From a bacterium UBA7470 (GTDB lineage Bacteria; Pseudomonadota; Gammaproteobacteria; Burkholderiales; Burkholderiaceae_C): DNA of 11,467 nt. The position numbers were made by a program, and so were the translations under genes. The notes under the pieces are model-generated. The model was not told the DNA's origin. It worked only from the letters and a program-made list of their open reading frames with translations, and ran no database searches. This document shows positions 11,214-11,467 of this stretch, piece after piece. Every line of letters starts with the position of its first letter. Position 1 is the first letter of the stretch. The stretch is from the NCBI GenBank assembly GCA_002479815.1, contig DLPA01000180.1:9302-20768 (forward strand). The letters are read 5' to 3'.

Positions 11214-11467
11214 ATGGCAGCAAAAGACGTAGTGTTTGGTGGTGAAGCCCGTGCCCGTATGGTAGAAGGCGTGAACATTCTGGCCAACGCCGTGAAAGTG
11301 ACGTTAGGCCCCAAAGGTCGCAATGTGGTGTTGGAGCGCTCTTTCGGTGCGCCTACCGTGACCAAAGACGGTGTATCCGTTGCTAAAGAAATCGAACTGA
11401 AAGACAAGCTGCAAAACATGGGCGCTCAGATGGTCAAGGAAGTTGCTTCCAAAACCTCTGACAACGC
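11214..11467 (+). CDS. groEL: Chaperonin GroEL, N-terminal part (partial)
   Basis: The first 84 codons of the 60-kDa chaperonin; the gene runs off the end of the window. The sequence starts MAAKDVVFGGEARARMVEGV. It shows the ATP-binding signature of group I chaperonins, VKVTLGPKGRNVVLE (28-42) and TVTKDGVSVAKEIEL (48-62), with the invariant Asp in KDG. MGAQMVKEVASKTSD (69-83) follows. AGGAG at 11203-11207 lies six bases before ATG 11214. It is co-transcribed with groES, 112 bases upstream. GroEL folds newly made or heat-damaged proteins in the cytoplasm. No deviation from the family is seen in this part. Confidence 0.98.
   Translation, partial: MAAKDVVFGGEARARMVEGVNILANAVKVTLGPKGRNVVLERSFGAPTVTKDGVSVAKEIELKDKLQNMGAQMVKEVASKTSDN

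Overview
The window looks like a chromosomal segment of a betaproteobacterium, most likely Burkholderiales and Comamonadaceae-like. This is inferred from gene order and protein flavour: cbb3 oxidase genes with a small FixH-like protein, a Bug-type receptor, and groESL carrying both a CIRCE operator and a sigma32-like promoter. No tRNA, rRNA, CRISPR array, transposase or phage gene was seen. Every gene longer than about 40 codons has a recognisable relative except one small membrane protein.

Layout. (1) Bases 1-4289, + strand: the end of ccoN, then ccoO, ccoQ, ccoP, ccoG, a short FixH-like protein and a 109-residue two-helix membrane protein. Together these make and assemble the high-affinity cbb3 terminal oxidase used at low oxygen. 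A terminator-like hairpin sits between ccoP and ccoG. (2) Bases 4330-8010, + strand: a TPP riboswitch followed by thiB, thiP and thiQ, an ABC importer for thiamine and its phosphates. The riboswitch senses the end product of the imported vitamin. (3) Bases 8039-10252, - strand: a Bug-type periplasmic solute receptor followed directly by a secreted PQQ-dependent sugar dehydrogenase, the stop of the first touching the start of the second. (4) Bases 10253-10810: a 558-base divergent spacer with paired palindromes, an AT-rich 250-base block bounded by inverted repeats, and the groESL control region (overlapping sigma70/sigma32 promoter plus a perfect CIRCE box). (5) Bases 10811-11467, + strand: groES and the start of groEL.

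The most unusual observation is a roughly 67-base AT-rich palindromic segment lying in frame inside thiP. It adds about 22 residues to a cytoplasmic-type loop of the permease. Its core (GAGCTGCTTACGCAA) recurs with one base change in the inverted repeats upstream of groES, so both loci seem to carry members of one dispersed repeat family, and one copy has been absorbed into a protein. Secondary points of interest are the SD-sequestering helix possible in the thiB leader, the attenuator-like hairpin before ccoG, and the receptor-dehydrogenase gene pair.
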